Assembly (NCBI RefSeq): GCF_001422815.1
Contig: NZ_LMMP01000017.1
Location: forward strand, 1-53,172
DNA: 53,172 nucleotides
Reading direction: 5' to 3'
Origin: Methylobacterium sp. Leaf91
GTDB lineage: Bacteria > Pseudomonadota > Alphaproteobacteria > Rhizobiales > Beijerinckiaceae
This document shows, piece by piece, positions 1-7,938 of the stretch. The notes below the pieces were generated by a model that had not been told where the DNA came from, did no database searches, and saw only the letters and a list, made by a program, of their open reading frames with translations. Position 1 is the first letter of the stretch, and every line of letters begins with the position of its first letter. A program made the position numbers and the translations under genes.

Positions 1-1
1 A

Positions 2-82
2 GAGGCTTTCTCTGCCTTCCGGCCGAACGAGTGCCGCAACTATCTCACCGCCGCTGGATACGATGCCTATGATCCAAGCTGA
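2..82 (+). CDS. IS630-family transposase, C-terminal end (partial)
   Basis: The window opens inside this gene; only the last 26 codons and the stop are present. The peptide reads EAFSAFRPNECRNYLTAAGY followed by DAYDPS, which resembles the C-terminus of IS630-type DDE transposases (a proline-acidic-Cys-x-N-Y motif followed by an AGY motif). The DDE catalytic core lies off the left edge. The gene stops about 13 bases before a CTAG at 95-98, where the sequence changes to an interrupted AAA ATPase gene. This fits IS630 elements, which insert at TA. The family call rests on a short tail, so it is moderately firm; whether the element is intact cannot be seen. Confidence 0.6.
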   Translation, partial: EAFSAFRPNECRNYLTAAGYDAYDPS

Positions 83-95
83 GCGGGCACGGCTC

Positions 96-281
96 TAGTC
101 TCCTCCGATCCGCAATCAGCTCAGCGTCTCCGGTACCAGCCGAGCGCAATATGGAGGCAAGCGTCGTTTTGCCCCTGCCATTCTCCGCATAAATCAGAGT
201 CAATTTTCTGAACGAAAGCGTGTTTGGTCGAATGCTATCGAACTGGCCGATATTCCGGAGAAGCTGAAAATAGCCGATCAC
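96..281 (-). pseudogene. AAA ATPase (AAA_13-like), 5' fragment cut by an IS
   Basis: This is the N-terminal 62 codons of an ATPase gene. From a GTG at 281 (preceded by GGAGTG about 11 bases upstream) the product starts with IGYFQLLRNIGQFDS and has a Walker A motif at residues 32-40 (AENGRGKTT). That is the style of AAA_13/RloC-like ATPases, large coiled-coil proteins found in defence and repair contexts. Similarity to that family ends at the CTA codon at 96-98, where the IS630 end begins; the open frame runs on only into IS sequence. Nearly all of the gene is therefore missing from this side and no active protein is expected. A longer upstream ATG at 347 is open but lacks a good ribosome site. 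Confidence 0.65.
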
Positions 282-674
282 AGTAGGTATCACTCCACAA
301 GCAGGAGTAGAGCTTTGCAAGCTCACTGACGTGCGGACAAGAGGCAATCTTACCGTGGAATCGACATACGTAGACTCACCTGCCGAGCCGAGCTGTCCGC
401 TGGTAGCGGTCCTAAAAATGTCTCTCCAATGTGAGGTTCACAACAGGCATACCAATCTGGCTCTTCGCCTAGCACTACTTCAGAAGAAAGGTATTCTCAC
501 CTAAATTTACACTAAAAAGGGACAATATTCTGAGCATCTTGCAATTTCAGGCGCCTCTATTCCCGCCTCTGCCATATGATCCTGCAGCCCCCCGGCGACA
601 CATTGACGGTTGCCCGCATCCCCGACCCATGCTCTTGCCGCAGCGTCCCTCCGGAACCGGCTTGAAGGCTCCCC
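282..674. other. Intergenic, no gene recognised
   Basis: This is 393 bases between the AAA fragment and the SCO gene. It is less GC-rich than its surroundings, notably around 480-545. Open frames here have no recognisable protein content and overlap the SCO gene on the other strand. It probably holds the promoter of the broken ATPase gene and of the SCO gene, but I cannot place either. Confidence 0.4.
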
Positions 675-1253
675 ATGCGTCGCGCCCTTCCCCTCATCCT
701 CTTCGCCCTCGGCCTCGTGGCGCTCGGCGTCGCGGCCACCGTGATGCTCGTGCCGAAGGCGGGGCAGGTGGCGACCAGCAGCGTCGGCGGCCCCTTCACC
801 CTCACCGACCAGGACGGACGGCGCGTCACCGAGCGGGATTTCGCCGGGGCGACCCATCTCGTCTTCTTTGGATTCACGCATTGCCCCGATGTCTGCCCGA
901 CGACGCTGCAGCAGATCGGTGACGTGCTCCAGGCGCTAGGGCCGAAGGGCAAGGACACGAAGGCGCTGTTCATCGCGGTCGATCCCGAGCGCGACACGCC
1001 CGAGGCCCTGAAGACCTACCTCGCCAGTTTCGATCCCCGCATCGTCGGCCTCACCGGCTCGCAGGAGGAGGTCAACGCCGCCGTGAAGGCCTACCGCGCC
1101 TATGTCCGCAAGGTGCCGACCAAGGGGGACGACTACACGATGGAGCACACGGCTTTGGTCTACATCATGGATGGCCGGAACCGCTTCGTGAACGCCCTCA
1201 ACCTGACGAAACCCGCCGACCAGACGGCGGCGGAACTCGCCAAGGCGCTGTAA
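675..1253 (+). CDS. SCO family copper chaperone (SCO1/SenC)
   Basis: This is a thioredoxin-fold copper chaperone of 192 residues, usual for the family. SCO proteins deliver copper to the CuA site of cytochrome c oxidase on the periplasmic side. One N-terminal membrane anchor spans about residues 5-26, followed by the soluble domain. The copper ligands are visible: Cys70 and Cys74 in the CPDVC motif, and His158 in TMEHTA. The ATG at 675 directly precedes the hydrophobic anchor and has AAGG upstream. The next gene ends convergently 22 bases downstream. There is no oxidase gene nearby, so its partner enzyme cannot be read from context. Confidence 0.93.
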   Translation: MRRALPLILFALGLVALGVAATVMLVPKAGQVATSSVGGPFTLTDQDGRRVTERDFAGATHLVFFGFTHCPDVCPTTLQQIGDVLQALGPKGKDTKALFIAVDPERDTPEALKTYLASFDPRIVGLTGSQEEVNAAVKAYRAYVRKVPTKGDDYTMEHTALVYIMDGRNRFVNALNLTKPADQTAAELAKAL

Positions 1254-1275
1254 CGCGTCATGGTGCTGTGCCCCG

Positions 1276-3144
1276 TCATCGCGGCGGGTGCGGTGTCAGC
1301 GCCCCGCTGCGCGAGGTGCGGGACAGGCCGTGTTCGGTCTTGTTCCAGCGGTCGGGTGCGAGGATCAGCTCGATCACCCCGCGCCAGGCGGCGAGGCTGA
1401 CGAGCAGGAAATAGGCCGGCAGCAGGGGCACGAAGGGGACGAGATCGTGCCAGCCCCGTCGCCGGCAGCCGATATAGGCGGGCAGCAACATCGCCACGAA
1501 GCCGGAGACGAGGACCGTGATCGCGGTGCCGGTGGGCAGATTCGCCCAGAAATCGCTCCCCGCCTCGATCCGGCCCGGCCACAGGGAGACCACGGCCGGC
1601 AGCATCAGGAACGGGTAGGACAGGGCCGAGACCACCGTACCGGGGATGAGGGCCAGCGCGCAGAGGCTCGCCAGCGGGCCGAGCTCGCGGAAGGTCGCCA
1701 TGGGGGTGCGGCCATGGGTGAGGCTGGTCTGGAGGAAGCCCTTCATCCAGCGGGTGCGCTGGTTGAGCCAGGCCTTGTAGCGGGCCGGCGCCTCCTCGAT
1801 CGTGCTGCTCGGCAGATCACCCACATCGTAGCCGGCCCGCGCCAGCCGCAGGCCGAGATCGGCATCCTCGGTGACGTTCCAGGCATCCCAGCCATGGACG
1901 GCGCGAAGGATATGGGTCCGGAAATGGGTGGAGGTGCCGCCGAGCGGCGTCGGCAGCCGCCACGCCGCCAGTGCCGGGCCGAGCACGTCGAACAGGGCCG
2001 TGTATTCGAGGGCGAAGCACCGTGTGAGCCAGGAATCGCGGGCATTGTCGATGACGAGGCGGCCCTGCAGGCAGGCGGTGCGCGGGGAGGCGCGGGCGAA
2101 GGCCTCGGCTGCCGCCCGCAACTGGCCGGGATCGGGCACGTCCTCCGCGTCGTAGACCACGAGGCAGCTTCCCCGCGCCAGGGGCAGGGCGGCGTTGAGG
2201 GCGCGCGGCTTGGTCTTTGGCAGCCCCGGCGGCACGACGACGACCTCCACATGTGCCGGCAGGGCGAGGCAGGCGAGCGCCCCCGCCGTGGCGGCATCGT
2301 CGGCCTCGGTGAGGAGCTTGATGTCGAGCTTCGCCACCGGGTAATCGAAGCGCGTCAGCGCCTCCAGCAAGCGCGGCACCACCGCCGCCTCCCGGTAGAG
2401 CGCCACGAACACCGTGTAGACCGGCAGGTCGCCATCCGGCAGCCCGGGTCCGGGCAGGTCTTCCGGCGCAACCTCGCCGGTCGGCCCGATGGCGGCCACG
2501 CGAAAGGTGAGGAGGGCGAGGAACCCGACCTGCACCAGGACCCAGGCCGCCGTGACGAGGAGCGCCGGCAGGCTGGCCATGGCGAGAACGAGCGCCCCGA
2601 AGATGAGACCGGCCAGAGCGAGGAGCGGCGCCACGGGGGCGGCATTGTAGGCCCAGTCCGGCCTCCTCCTGAGAAGGTCGTCCGAGGCATGGGCGGCGAT
2701 TCCCGCCGCGCGTTGGGCGAAGATCGCGTGGCGCAGGGCGGTCGGCGTGGTGATCGCCGGCATCAGCCCCGTCGGGCTGCGCCCCTGCAGCAATTCGGCG
2801 ATCGCGCGCCCCCGAGGGGCATAGACGAACGCCGCCCCCATTCCCAGTGCGAGGGGGGCGACGCCCGCGATCAGGCTGTCGGGAAACCGCGCGCCTGCGC
2901 CGAGGGGTAGGGTTCCGCCGAGGAACCGCGCCCCGAGGGTGAGCGCGAGGGCGCGGTAGAAGCGCTCCTCTTCCATCAACCCGGCCTGGATCAGGGTGGT
3001 GGCGGCATCGGTGCCGCTCGCCCGGGCCAGGGCCGCAGCCTTCGCCAGCATCAGCGGGGACGCGGCGTGGCTGAGGAGAAACGCGATCTCCGGAGGCAGT
3101 GCCACCGTTTTGCCGCGCAGGTTCCTGAAACCGACGATCGACAC
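1276..3144 (-). CDS. Membrane glycosyltransferase family 2, cellulose-synthase-like
   Basis: This is a processive-type inverting glycosyltransferase of 622 residues. The N-terminal third resembles the GspE/XpsE N-terminal domain seen fused to such enzymes. Two hydrophobic segments (about 170-220) precede the GT-A domain. The nucleotide-sugar motifs are VYDAEDVPDP (about 330-339), the acidic TEDADLG (about 425) and QRTRW (about 462-466, the QxxRW signature). Several more membrane helices close the protein. I chose the GTG at 3144, which has GGGGAG nine bases upstream, over the GTG at 3213, which would overlap the divergent gene that starts at 3190. It likely makes or exports a surface glycan or glycolipid; the sugar is unknown. 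Confidence 0.8.
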   Translation of the reverse strand: MSIVGFRNLRGKTVALPPEIAFLLSHAASPLMLAKAAALARASGTDAATTLIQAGLMEEERFYRALALTLGARFLGGTLPLGAGARFPDSLIAGVAPLALGMGAAFVYAPRGRAIAELLQGRSPTGLMPAITTPTALRHAIFAQRAAGIAAHASDDLLRRRPDWAYNAAPVAPLLALAGLIFGALVLAMASLPALLVTAAWVLVQVGFLALLTFRVAAIGPTGEVAPEDLPGPGLPDGDLPVYTVFVALYREAAVVPRLLEALTRFDYPVAKLDIKLLTEADDAATAGALACLALPAHVEVVVVPPGLPKTKPRALNAALPLARGSCLVVYDAEDVPDPGQLRAAAEAFARASPRTACLQGRLVIDNARDSWLTRCFALEYTALFDVLGPALAAWRLPTPLGGTSTHFRTHILRAVHGWDAWNVTEDADLGLRLARAGYDVGDLPSSTIEEAPARYKAWLNQRTRWMKGFLQTSLTHGRTPMATFRELGPLASLCALALIPGTVVSALSYPFLMLPAVVSLWPGRIEAGSDFWANLPTGTAITVLVSGFVAMLLPAYIGCRRRGWHDLVPFVPLLPAYFLLVSLAAWRGVIELILAPDRWNKTEHGLSRTSRSGALTPHPPR

Positions 3145-3189
3145 CGGAACCGGCTCCCCGAGGCCCGGGAACGTGATAGGGGGAGAGCC

Positions 3190-4101
3190 GTGAGCCAGAC
3201 GATTCCCGCGCACAACCAGTGCGACACAGATACAACCAGGCCGTCAACCCGAGGCAGGCGGTCCGCAGCCGCTTTGCTGGTGACGGCGCTCCTCGCCGTT
3301 TCGCCGGCGTCGGCGCAGGAAGCCACCTCGCCGGGCGTGACGATCCCGAATTTCTGGAATCCGCGCAGCCGGCTCGAACGGATCGAGGCGCCGCAGACGG
3401 CGCGCGCCATCCGCTTCCTCACCGACGACGAGTTCCCGCCCCTGCATTTCGCCGGCCCTGACGGTGCGCCGACCGGCTTCGTGGTGGAACTCGTCCGGGC
3501 GGTCTGCGAACGGTTGACGCTCAGCTGCACCATCCAGGCGCGCCGGTTCGATACGCTGCTCGACGGGCTGGCCGACCGGCAGGGCGACGTGGTCGCCGCC
3601 GCCATCCCGCTGACGCCGACCCTGCGCAGCCGGTTCCTCGCCACCCGTCCGTATTTTCGCTGGCCGGCGCGCTTCGCCGCCCGCACCGACAAGGGCCTTC
3701 CCGCCCCATCGGCCAAGGCCCTGGCGGGCAAGTCCGTCGGAATCGTCGCGGCGAGCGCGCATGCGGCCTATCTCAAGGCGTTCTTTCCCCAGGCGGAGGC
3801 GCGCGAGTTCACCGACCTCGCCACCGCCGAAGGGGCGCTGCGGCGCGGCGACGTGGACTACGTCTTCGCCGACGGGCTCAACCTCGCCCTATGGATCGGC
3901 GGCATCGATTCGTCGAACTGCTGCGCGCTGGTGGGCGGCGACTACCTCGAAAACCACTATTTCGGCGAAGGCATCGGCCTCGTCACCCGCCGAGAGGATA
4001 CGGCCCTCTCCCGCGCCCTCGACGAAGCCCTGCAAAGGCTCTGGGACGAAGGGAAATACGCAGAGTTGTACCTGCGGTTCTTCCCCGTCAGTCCGTTCTG
4101 A
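3190..4101 (+). CDS. Family 3 extracellular solute-binding protein
   Basis: This is a periplasmic binding protein (SBP_bac_3 fold) of 303 residues. A signal peptide follows a short basic start and ends near an SPASAQE cleavage region. The mature part has the family hallmarks: an FLTDDEFPPLHF start strand, a PTGFVVELVRAVCERL helix and an LAGKSVGIV hinge. Such proteins bind amino acids or similar small polar ligands and normally feed an ABC permease. No permease or ATPase gene is adjacent, so it may act alone or serve a distant transporter. The GTG at 3190 has GGGGGAG just upstream; the longer ATG frame from 3067 would run through the divergent glycosyltransferase start and lacks sense. Confidence 0.8.
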   Translation: MSQTIPAHNQCDTDTTRPSTRGRRSAAALLVTALLAVSPASAQEATSPGVTIPNFWNPRSRLERIEAPQTARAIRFLTDDEFPPLHFAGPDGAPTGFVVELVRAVCERLTLSCTIQARRFDTLLDGLADRQGDVVAAAIPLTPTLRSRFLATRPYFRWPARFAARTDKGLPAPSAKALAGKSVGIVAASAHAAYLKAFFPQAEAREFTDLATAEGALRRGDVDYVFADGLNLALWIGGIDSSNCCALVGGDYLENHYFGEGIGLVTRREDTALSRALDEALQRLWDEGKYAELYLRFFPVSPF

Positions 4102-4138
4102 CTCGCCGGCCCATCCCCCTCAGGGCGCCGGGCTGGCC

Positions 4139-5203
4139 TTACATCCTCAGCATCCCGCGCGCCTCGTCCGCCAGCCGCAAGGTAAGGTCCGCAGCCCCCG
4201 TTTCCCGTGCCAGGGACGCCGCCTGACCGGACCAGAGCGGCGAGAAATCGCCCGAGCCTCCCGCCTCCGCGCGCTGGCGCAGGGGCTGGAGCGCCACGGC
4301 GGCGGAGGGAAAGGCGGGAGCGTCGGCGCTCACCGGGCCGAGCTCCGCCAAAGCACGGTTGACGAGCCCTCGGGCGGGGCGCCCCGTGAAGACGTTGGTG
4401 AGCGCCGTATCCTCGTCGCGGGCGGCCCGCAGGGCGGCGAGATGAACGGCGGAGATGCCGGCCTCCGGGCAGAGGAGGTAGGCCGTGCCGATCTGGACGG
4501 CGGACGCGCCGAGCATGAGCGCCGCGGCGATCCCGCGCGCATCGGCGATGCCGCCCGCCGCGATGACTGGGACGCGCACCGCGTCCACCACCTGCGGCAC
4601 CAGAGAGAAGGTGCCGACCTGGGACTCCACCGCATCGGTGAGGAACATGCCGCGATGGCCCCCGGCATCGGCCCCTTGGGCGATGATCGCGTCCACGCCA
4701 CGCTCATCGAGCCAGCGTGCCTCACGCACCGTGGTGGCGGACGAGACGACGAGGCAGCCCGCTTCCCTGACGCGGCGGAGGAGGGCGGCCTCGGGAAGCC
4801 CGAAATGGAAGCTGACCACCGCCGGGCGCAGATCCTCCACGACGGCGCACATTGCCTCGTCGAAGGGCGCGCGGTTGGCCATGGCGACGGGTACTGTCGG
4901 GTCGAGGCCGAGCTCGCGGTAATAGGGTGTCACGCGCTGGAGCCATGCGGCCTCGCGGGCCGGATCGGCGGCGGCCGGAGCGTGGCAGAAGAAATTCAGA
5001 TTGAACGGACGATCCGTGTTCAGGCGGATCGCCGCGACCTCGCTGCGCACCTGTTCGGCGTTCAGGGCGGCACAGGCCAGCGACCCGAGGGCGCCGGTGG
5101 TGGAGACGGCGGCCGTGAGCTGGCCCCGAGGCCCCACCATCGGGGCCTGGACGATGGGATGATCCAGACCGACGAGATCGAGGAAGCGTCTGTCGGGCCA
5201 CAT
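4139..5203 (-). CDS. Nitronate monooxygenase
   Basis: This FMN-dependent TIM-barrel enzyme of the 2-nitropropane dioxygenase family has 354 residues. It oxidises alkyl nitronates such as propionate 3-nitronate to the aldehyde or keto acid plus nitrite, a detoxifying reaction. Visible motifs are the N-terminal HPIVQAPM, the flavin-phosphate-binding ADAGGHRG (about residues 180-187), AAGGIADARG and GASAVQIGTAYL. The ATG at 5203 has AAGGAG nine bases upstream. The gene stands alone, convergent with the solute-binding gene (37-base gap). Some family members are enoyl-ACP reductases (FabK), but the class I nitronate enzyme is the better match. Confidence 0.85.
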   Translation of the reverse strand: MWPDRRFLDLVGLDHPIVQAPMVGPRGQLTAAVSTTGALGSLACAALNAEQVRSEVAAIRLNTDRPFNLNFFCHAPAAADPAREAAWLQRVTPYYRELGLDPTVPVAMANRAPFDEAMCAVVEDLRPAVVSFHFGLPEAALLRRVREAGCLVVSSATTVREARWLDERGVDAIIAQGADAGGHRGMFLTDAVESQVGTFSLVPQVVDAVRVPVIAAGGIADARGIAAALMLGASAVQIGTAYLLCPEAGISAVHLAALRAARDEDTALTNVFTGRPARGLVNRALAELGPVSADAPAFPSAAVALQPLRQRAEAGGSGDFSPLWSGQAASLARETGAADLTLRLADEARGMLRM

Positions 5204-5451
5204 GGCATGGTCTCCTTGGCAAGGCGTCGATCACCGTCTGTCTACACCATCGAAGCGCGAAGGTTTCCGGTTGGCTCCGCAGCCCTGAGGAACGCGATGA
5301 AAAGCCTCGCCCGGCGTGGATAACCTCGCTCGCAGGCGAGTTTCACGGCCCGGTCGGATGTCGGATCGCGCGGGAACATGGTCCAACTATTGCTAATGTT
5401 TCGGCGTGGTTTGCATCGGCGCCGATGGTGTGACGGACCCTGAGGCGATCC

Positions 5452-6819
5452 ATGGCGATCCGGTCATATCCAGTTTCCGATGCGTCATCGGCAGGACCTC
5501 GTCCGTCGCTCGACGCGGCCTACCGCCGGATTACCTGGCGCCTGCTGCCGTTCCTGATGATGCTCTGGATCCTGTCCTGGATCGACAGGGTCAATATCGG
5601 CTTCGCCAAGCTGCAGATGCTGTCCGATCTCAAATTCAGCGAGACGGTCTACGGCATCGGCGCGGGTATCTTCTTCATCGGCTATTTCCTGTGCGAGGTG
5701 CCGAGCAACCTGCTGCTGGAATATATCGGCGCCCGCAAGACCATCGCGCGGATCACGCTCCTCTGGGGCGCCTGCTGCGTGGCGATGATGTTCGTCACCA
5801 CACCGGCCTTCTTCTACGTGCTCCGCTTCCTGCTCGGAGTGTTCGAAGCCGGCTTCTATCCGGGCGTGATCCTGTACCTCACCTACTGGTACCCGAGTGA
5901 GCGGCGGGCGAAGGTGTTCGGCCTCTTCATGTCGGCCTCGGCCATCGCCGGGGTGATCGGCGGGCCGCTGGCCGGGGCGATCCTCACCGGCATGAACGGC
6001 GTCAACGGCTGGGCAGGCTGGCAATGGGTGTTCCTGCTGGAGGGCATCCCCTCGATCCTCGCAGGGTTCGTCACGCTCCTCTACCTGACCGACCGTCCCG
6101 CCAAGGCCACATGGCTGACGACAGAGCAGCGGGCGCTGGTCGAGGCGGACCTCGCCCGCGACGCCGAGGCTCTGGGTCCACGCGAACATCGCATCCTCGC
6201 CTCCCTGAAGGATGTCCGGGTCTGGCAGTGCATCGCGATCTTCTTCTGCATCATCATGGCGAACTCGGCCCTGACCTTCTTCGGGCCGAGCGTGGTGCGC
6301 GATGCCGGCTTCACCGACCCGCTCACCGTCGGCTGGATCATGTCGGCGGCCTATCTGTGCGGTGGCATCGGGATGATCCTCAACGGGCGCCATTCCGACC
6401 GGACCGGCGAGGCGCGCCTGCATTGCGGGATCCCGGCGACGATCGGGGCGCTGGCCATCGCCCTCGTCGGGTTCCTGGTCCCGTGGAGCCCGGTTCTGGC
6501 CATGCTGGCGCTCGCCGTGGCGATCGTCGGTACGATGAGCGCGATCCCCGTCTTCTGGCAGATCCCCGGGCGGTTCCTGGCGGGCTCGGCCGCCGCGGCC
6601 GGCATCGCCCTGATCAATTCGGTGGCCAACCTCGCAGGCTTCGGCGCCCCCGCCCTCATGGGTTACCTGCGCGAGCATACCGGCTCGGCCTCCGCCGGCC
6701 TGTGGCTGGTCGCGGCCTTCGAACTCGCGACGATCGTGCTGATCCTCGCCTTCGTCCCACCCTCAACCCCGGCGCTGGAGCGCCGGGCCGCCGCCCGTGC
6801 CGCCCATGAGCCGGCCTGA
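5452..6819 (+). CDS. MFS transporter, anion:cation symporter (ACS) type, copy 1
   Basis: This 12-helix major facilitator of 455 residues is related to tartrate, phthalate and sugar-acid permeases. The first helix ends with the typical LSWIDRVNIGFAKLQM loop, and the helix 4-5 region reads LGVFEAGFYPGVILYLTYWY. These transporters usually take up organic anions with protons. The gene is a near copy of the one at 7939, and the likeness extends about 45 bases upstream of the ATG. It is followed after 46 bases by the hydroxyisourate hydrolase genes and, further on, uraD, so a ureide such as urate, hydroxyisourate or allantoin is the inferred substrate. Compared with copy 2 it lacks about five residues in the central loop. 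Confidence 0.88.
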   Translation: MAIRSYPVSDASSAGPRPSLDAAYRRITWRLLPFLMMLWILSWIDRVNIGFAKLQMLSDLKFSETVYGIGAGIFFIGYFLCEVPSNLLLEYIGARKTIARITLLWGACCVAMMFVTTPAFFYVLRFLLGVFEAGFYPGVILYLTYWYPSERRAKVFGLFMSASAIAGVIGGPLAGAILTGMNGVNGWAGWQWVFLLEGIPSILAGFVTLLYLTDRPAKATWLTTEQRALVEADLARDAEALGPREHRILASLKDVRVWQCIAIFFCIIMANSALTFFGPSVVRDAGFTDPLTVGWIMSAAYLCGGIGMILNGRHSDRTGEARLHCGIPATIGALAIALVGFLVPWSPVLAMLALAVAIVGTMSAIPVFWQIPGRFLAGSAAAAGIALINSVANLAGFGAPALMGYLREHTGSASAGLWLVAAFELATIVLILAFVPPSTPALERRAAARAAHEPA

Positions 6820-6865
6820 CCCCGCCCCCGGCCGCGCCGGAACCGGCCCTCTGCAGGAGACACAG

Positions 6866-7402
6866 TTGAACCACCCCCCTGAGCGACCCGACCTCACGCG
6901 CCGCAGCCTGGTAGGCGCCGGCCTTGCCGGAATCGGTCTCGGCGGCACGGTCGCCGCCACCGGCACCGTGCTGGCCCAGGGCGCGCCCGCCCCGGCTCCT
7001 GCGCAGCCGGGCGCCCTGAACACCGGCCCGACGATGCAATCCGGCCTCGGCCCGCGCCTCACCATGCACGCCATCGACAATTTCCACGGCACACCGGGCG
7101 CGGGCATGGTCTGCGACCTCTCCGTGCGCGAGGGCGACACCTACCGGCCGATCAAGACGATCACGACGGGGGCCAACGGCCGCTCGCCCGAGCCGCTCCT
7201 CATCGACGACGCCCTGAAGACCGGGCGCTACGAATTGCTGATGCATGTCGAGGAATACTTCGCCCGGATCGGCGTGGCGCTGCCGAGCCCGAACTTCCTG
7301 AGCCTCGTCCCGATCCGCTTCCACATCCGCGACGCGAGCCAGCGCTACCATCTGCCGATCCTGTTCACGCCCTGGGGCTACTCGTATTATCGCGGCAGCT
7401 GA
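6866..7402 (+). CDS. 5-hydroxyisourate hydrolase family, Tat-exported
   Basis: This is a transthyretin-related hydrolase of 178 residues with a twin-arginine signal (LTRRSLVGAG, about residues 10-19, then a Gly/Ala-rich segment and an Ala-Gln-Gly cleavage region). The mature domain keeps the expected active-site residues of hydroxyisourate hydrolases: His in TMHAID, Arg in ANGRS, His in RYHLPIL and the C-terminal YRGS. The family converts 5-hydroxyisourate, the product of urate oxidation, to OHCU. Export implies that this step, or a related one, occurs in the periplasm. The start is a TTG at 6866 with AGGAGA five bases upstream; a longer ATG frame overlaps copy 1 of the permease. The mature fold is more divergent than the copy at 7454, so the substrate could differ. 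Confidence 0.82.
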   Translation: MNHPPERPDLTRRSLVGAGLAGIGLGGTVAATGTVLAQGAPAPAPAQPGALNTGPTMQSGLGPRLTMHAIDNFHGTPGAGMVCDLSVREGDTYRPIKTITTGANGRSPEPLLIDDALKTGRYELLMHVEEYFARIGVALPSPNFLSLVPIRFHIRDASQRYHLPILFTPWGYSYYRGS

Positions 7403-7453
7403 GCGCCCCGACCGTCCGCAACCGCTTACCCACGACATGATCCGAGAGACCCG

Positions 7454-7807
7454 ATGGCCGGCATCACGACACATATCCTCGACTCGGAGCGCGGGCGCCC
7501 CGCGCCCGGCGTACGCATCGACTTTTCGGTGATGGAGGAGGGGCGCTGGCGCCTCGTGAAGAGCGTCGTCACCAATGCCGACGGGCGCACCGACACACCG
7601 ATCCTGCCGGCGGCCGAGGCGAAGATCGGCCAGTACCAGCTCGAATTCTTCATCGACGGCTATCTGAAGAGCCGGCCCGGCGTGAGCGAGGCGGACATCT
7701 TCGTGGACAACCCGGTGGTGCGGTTCGCGGTGTTCGACGCCAAGCAGCATTACCACGTGCCGATGCTGTGCACGCCCGGCAATTGCACCACTTATCGCGG
7801 AAGCTGA
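7454..7807 (+). CDS. uraH: 5-hydroxyisourate hydrolase, cytosolic
   Basis: This transthyretin-like hydrolase has 117 residues, the normal size for the bacterial enzyme, and no signal peptide. It opens with the family start ITTHILDSERGRPAPGV and ends with YHVPML then TYRGS. All catalytic positions are present: His in TTHILD, Arg in DGRTDT, His in YHVPM and the terminal Ser. It hydrolyses 5-hydroxyisourate to OHCU, which UraD (encoded at 9507) then decarboxylates to S-allantoin. It follows the Tat-exported paralogue by 51 bases and is probably cotranscribed with it. Its 3' end resembles the broken copy at 9377-9501 at DNA level. Confidence 0.9.
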   Translation: MAGITTHILDSERGRPAPGVRIDFSVMEEGRWRLVKSVVTNADGRTDTPILPAAEAKIGQYQLEFFIDGYLKSRPGVSEADIFVDNPVVRFAVFDAKQHYHVPMLCTPGNCTTYRGS

Positions 7808-7938
7808 CCATGCCGGAACGGGTCGAGATTTACGGCCCGATCAGGATTTGGATTGCATAAGGGGAGGGTCCATCTCGTCTCGGCACTTCGGTGAGAGTTT
7901 CATCGCCGCCGATGACGCGACCATCTTCGGGGCGATCC

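Noticed and set aside
1288..2910. 540-codon open frame antisense to the glycosyltransferase
   Set aside because: No protein-like pattern; the opposite strand has all the glycosyltransferase motifs.
3067..3189. Longer start for the family 3 binding protein
   Set aside because: The extra 41 residues lie opposite the glycosyltransferase start and precede the real signal peptide; GTG at 3190 has a strong ribosome site.
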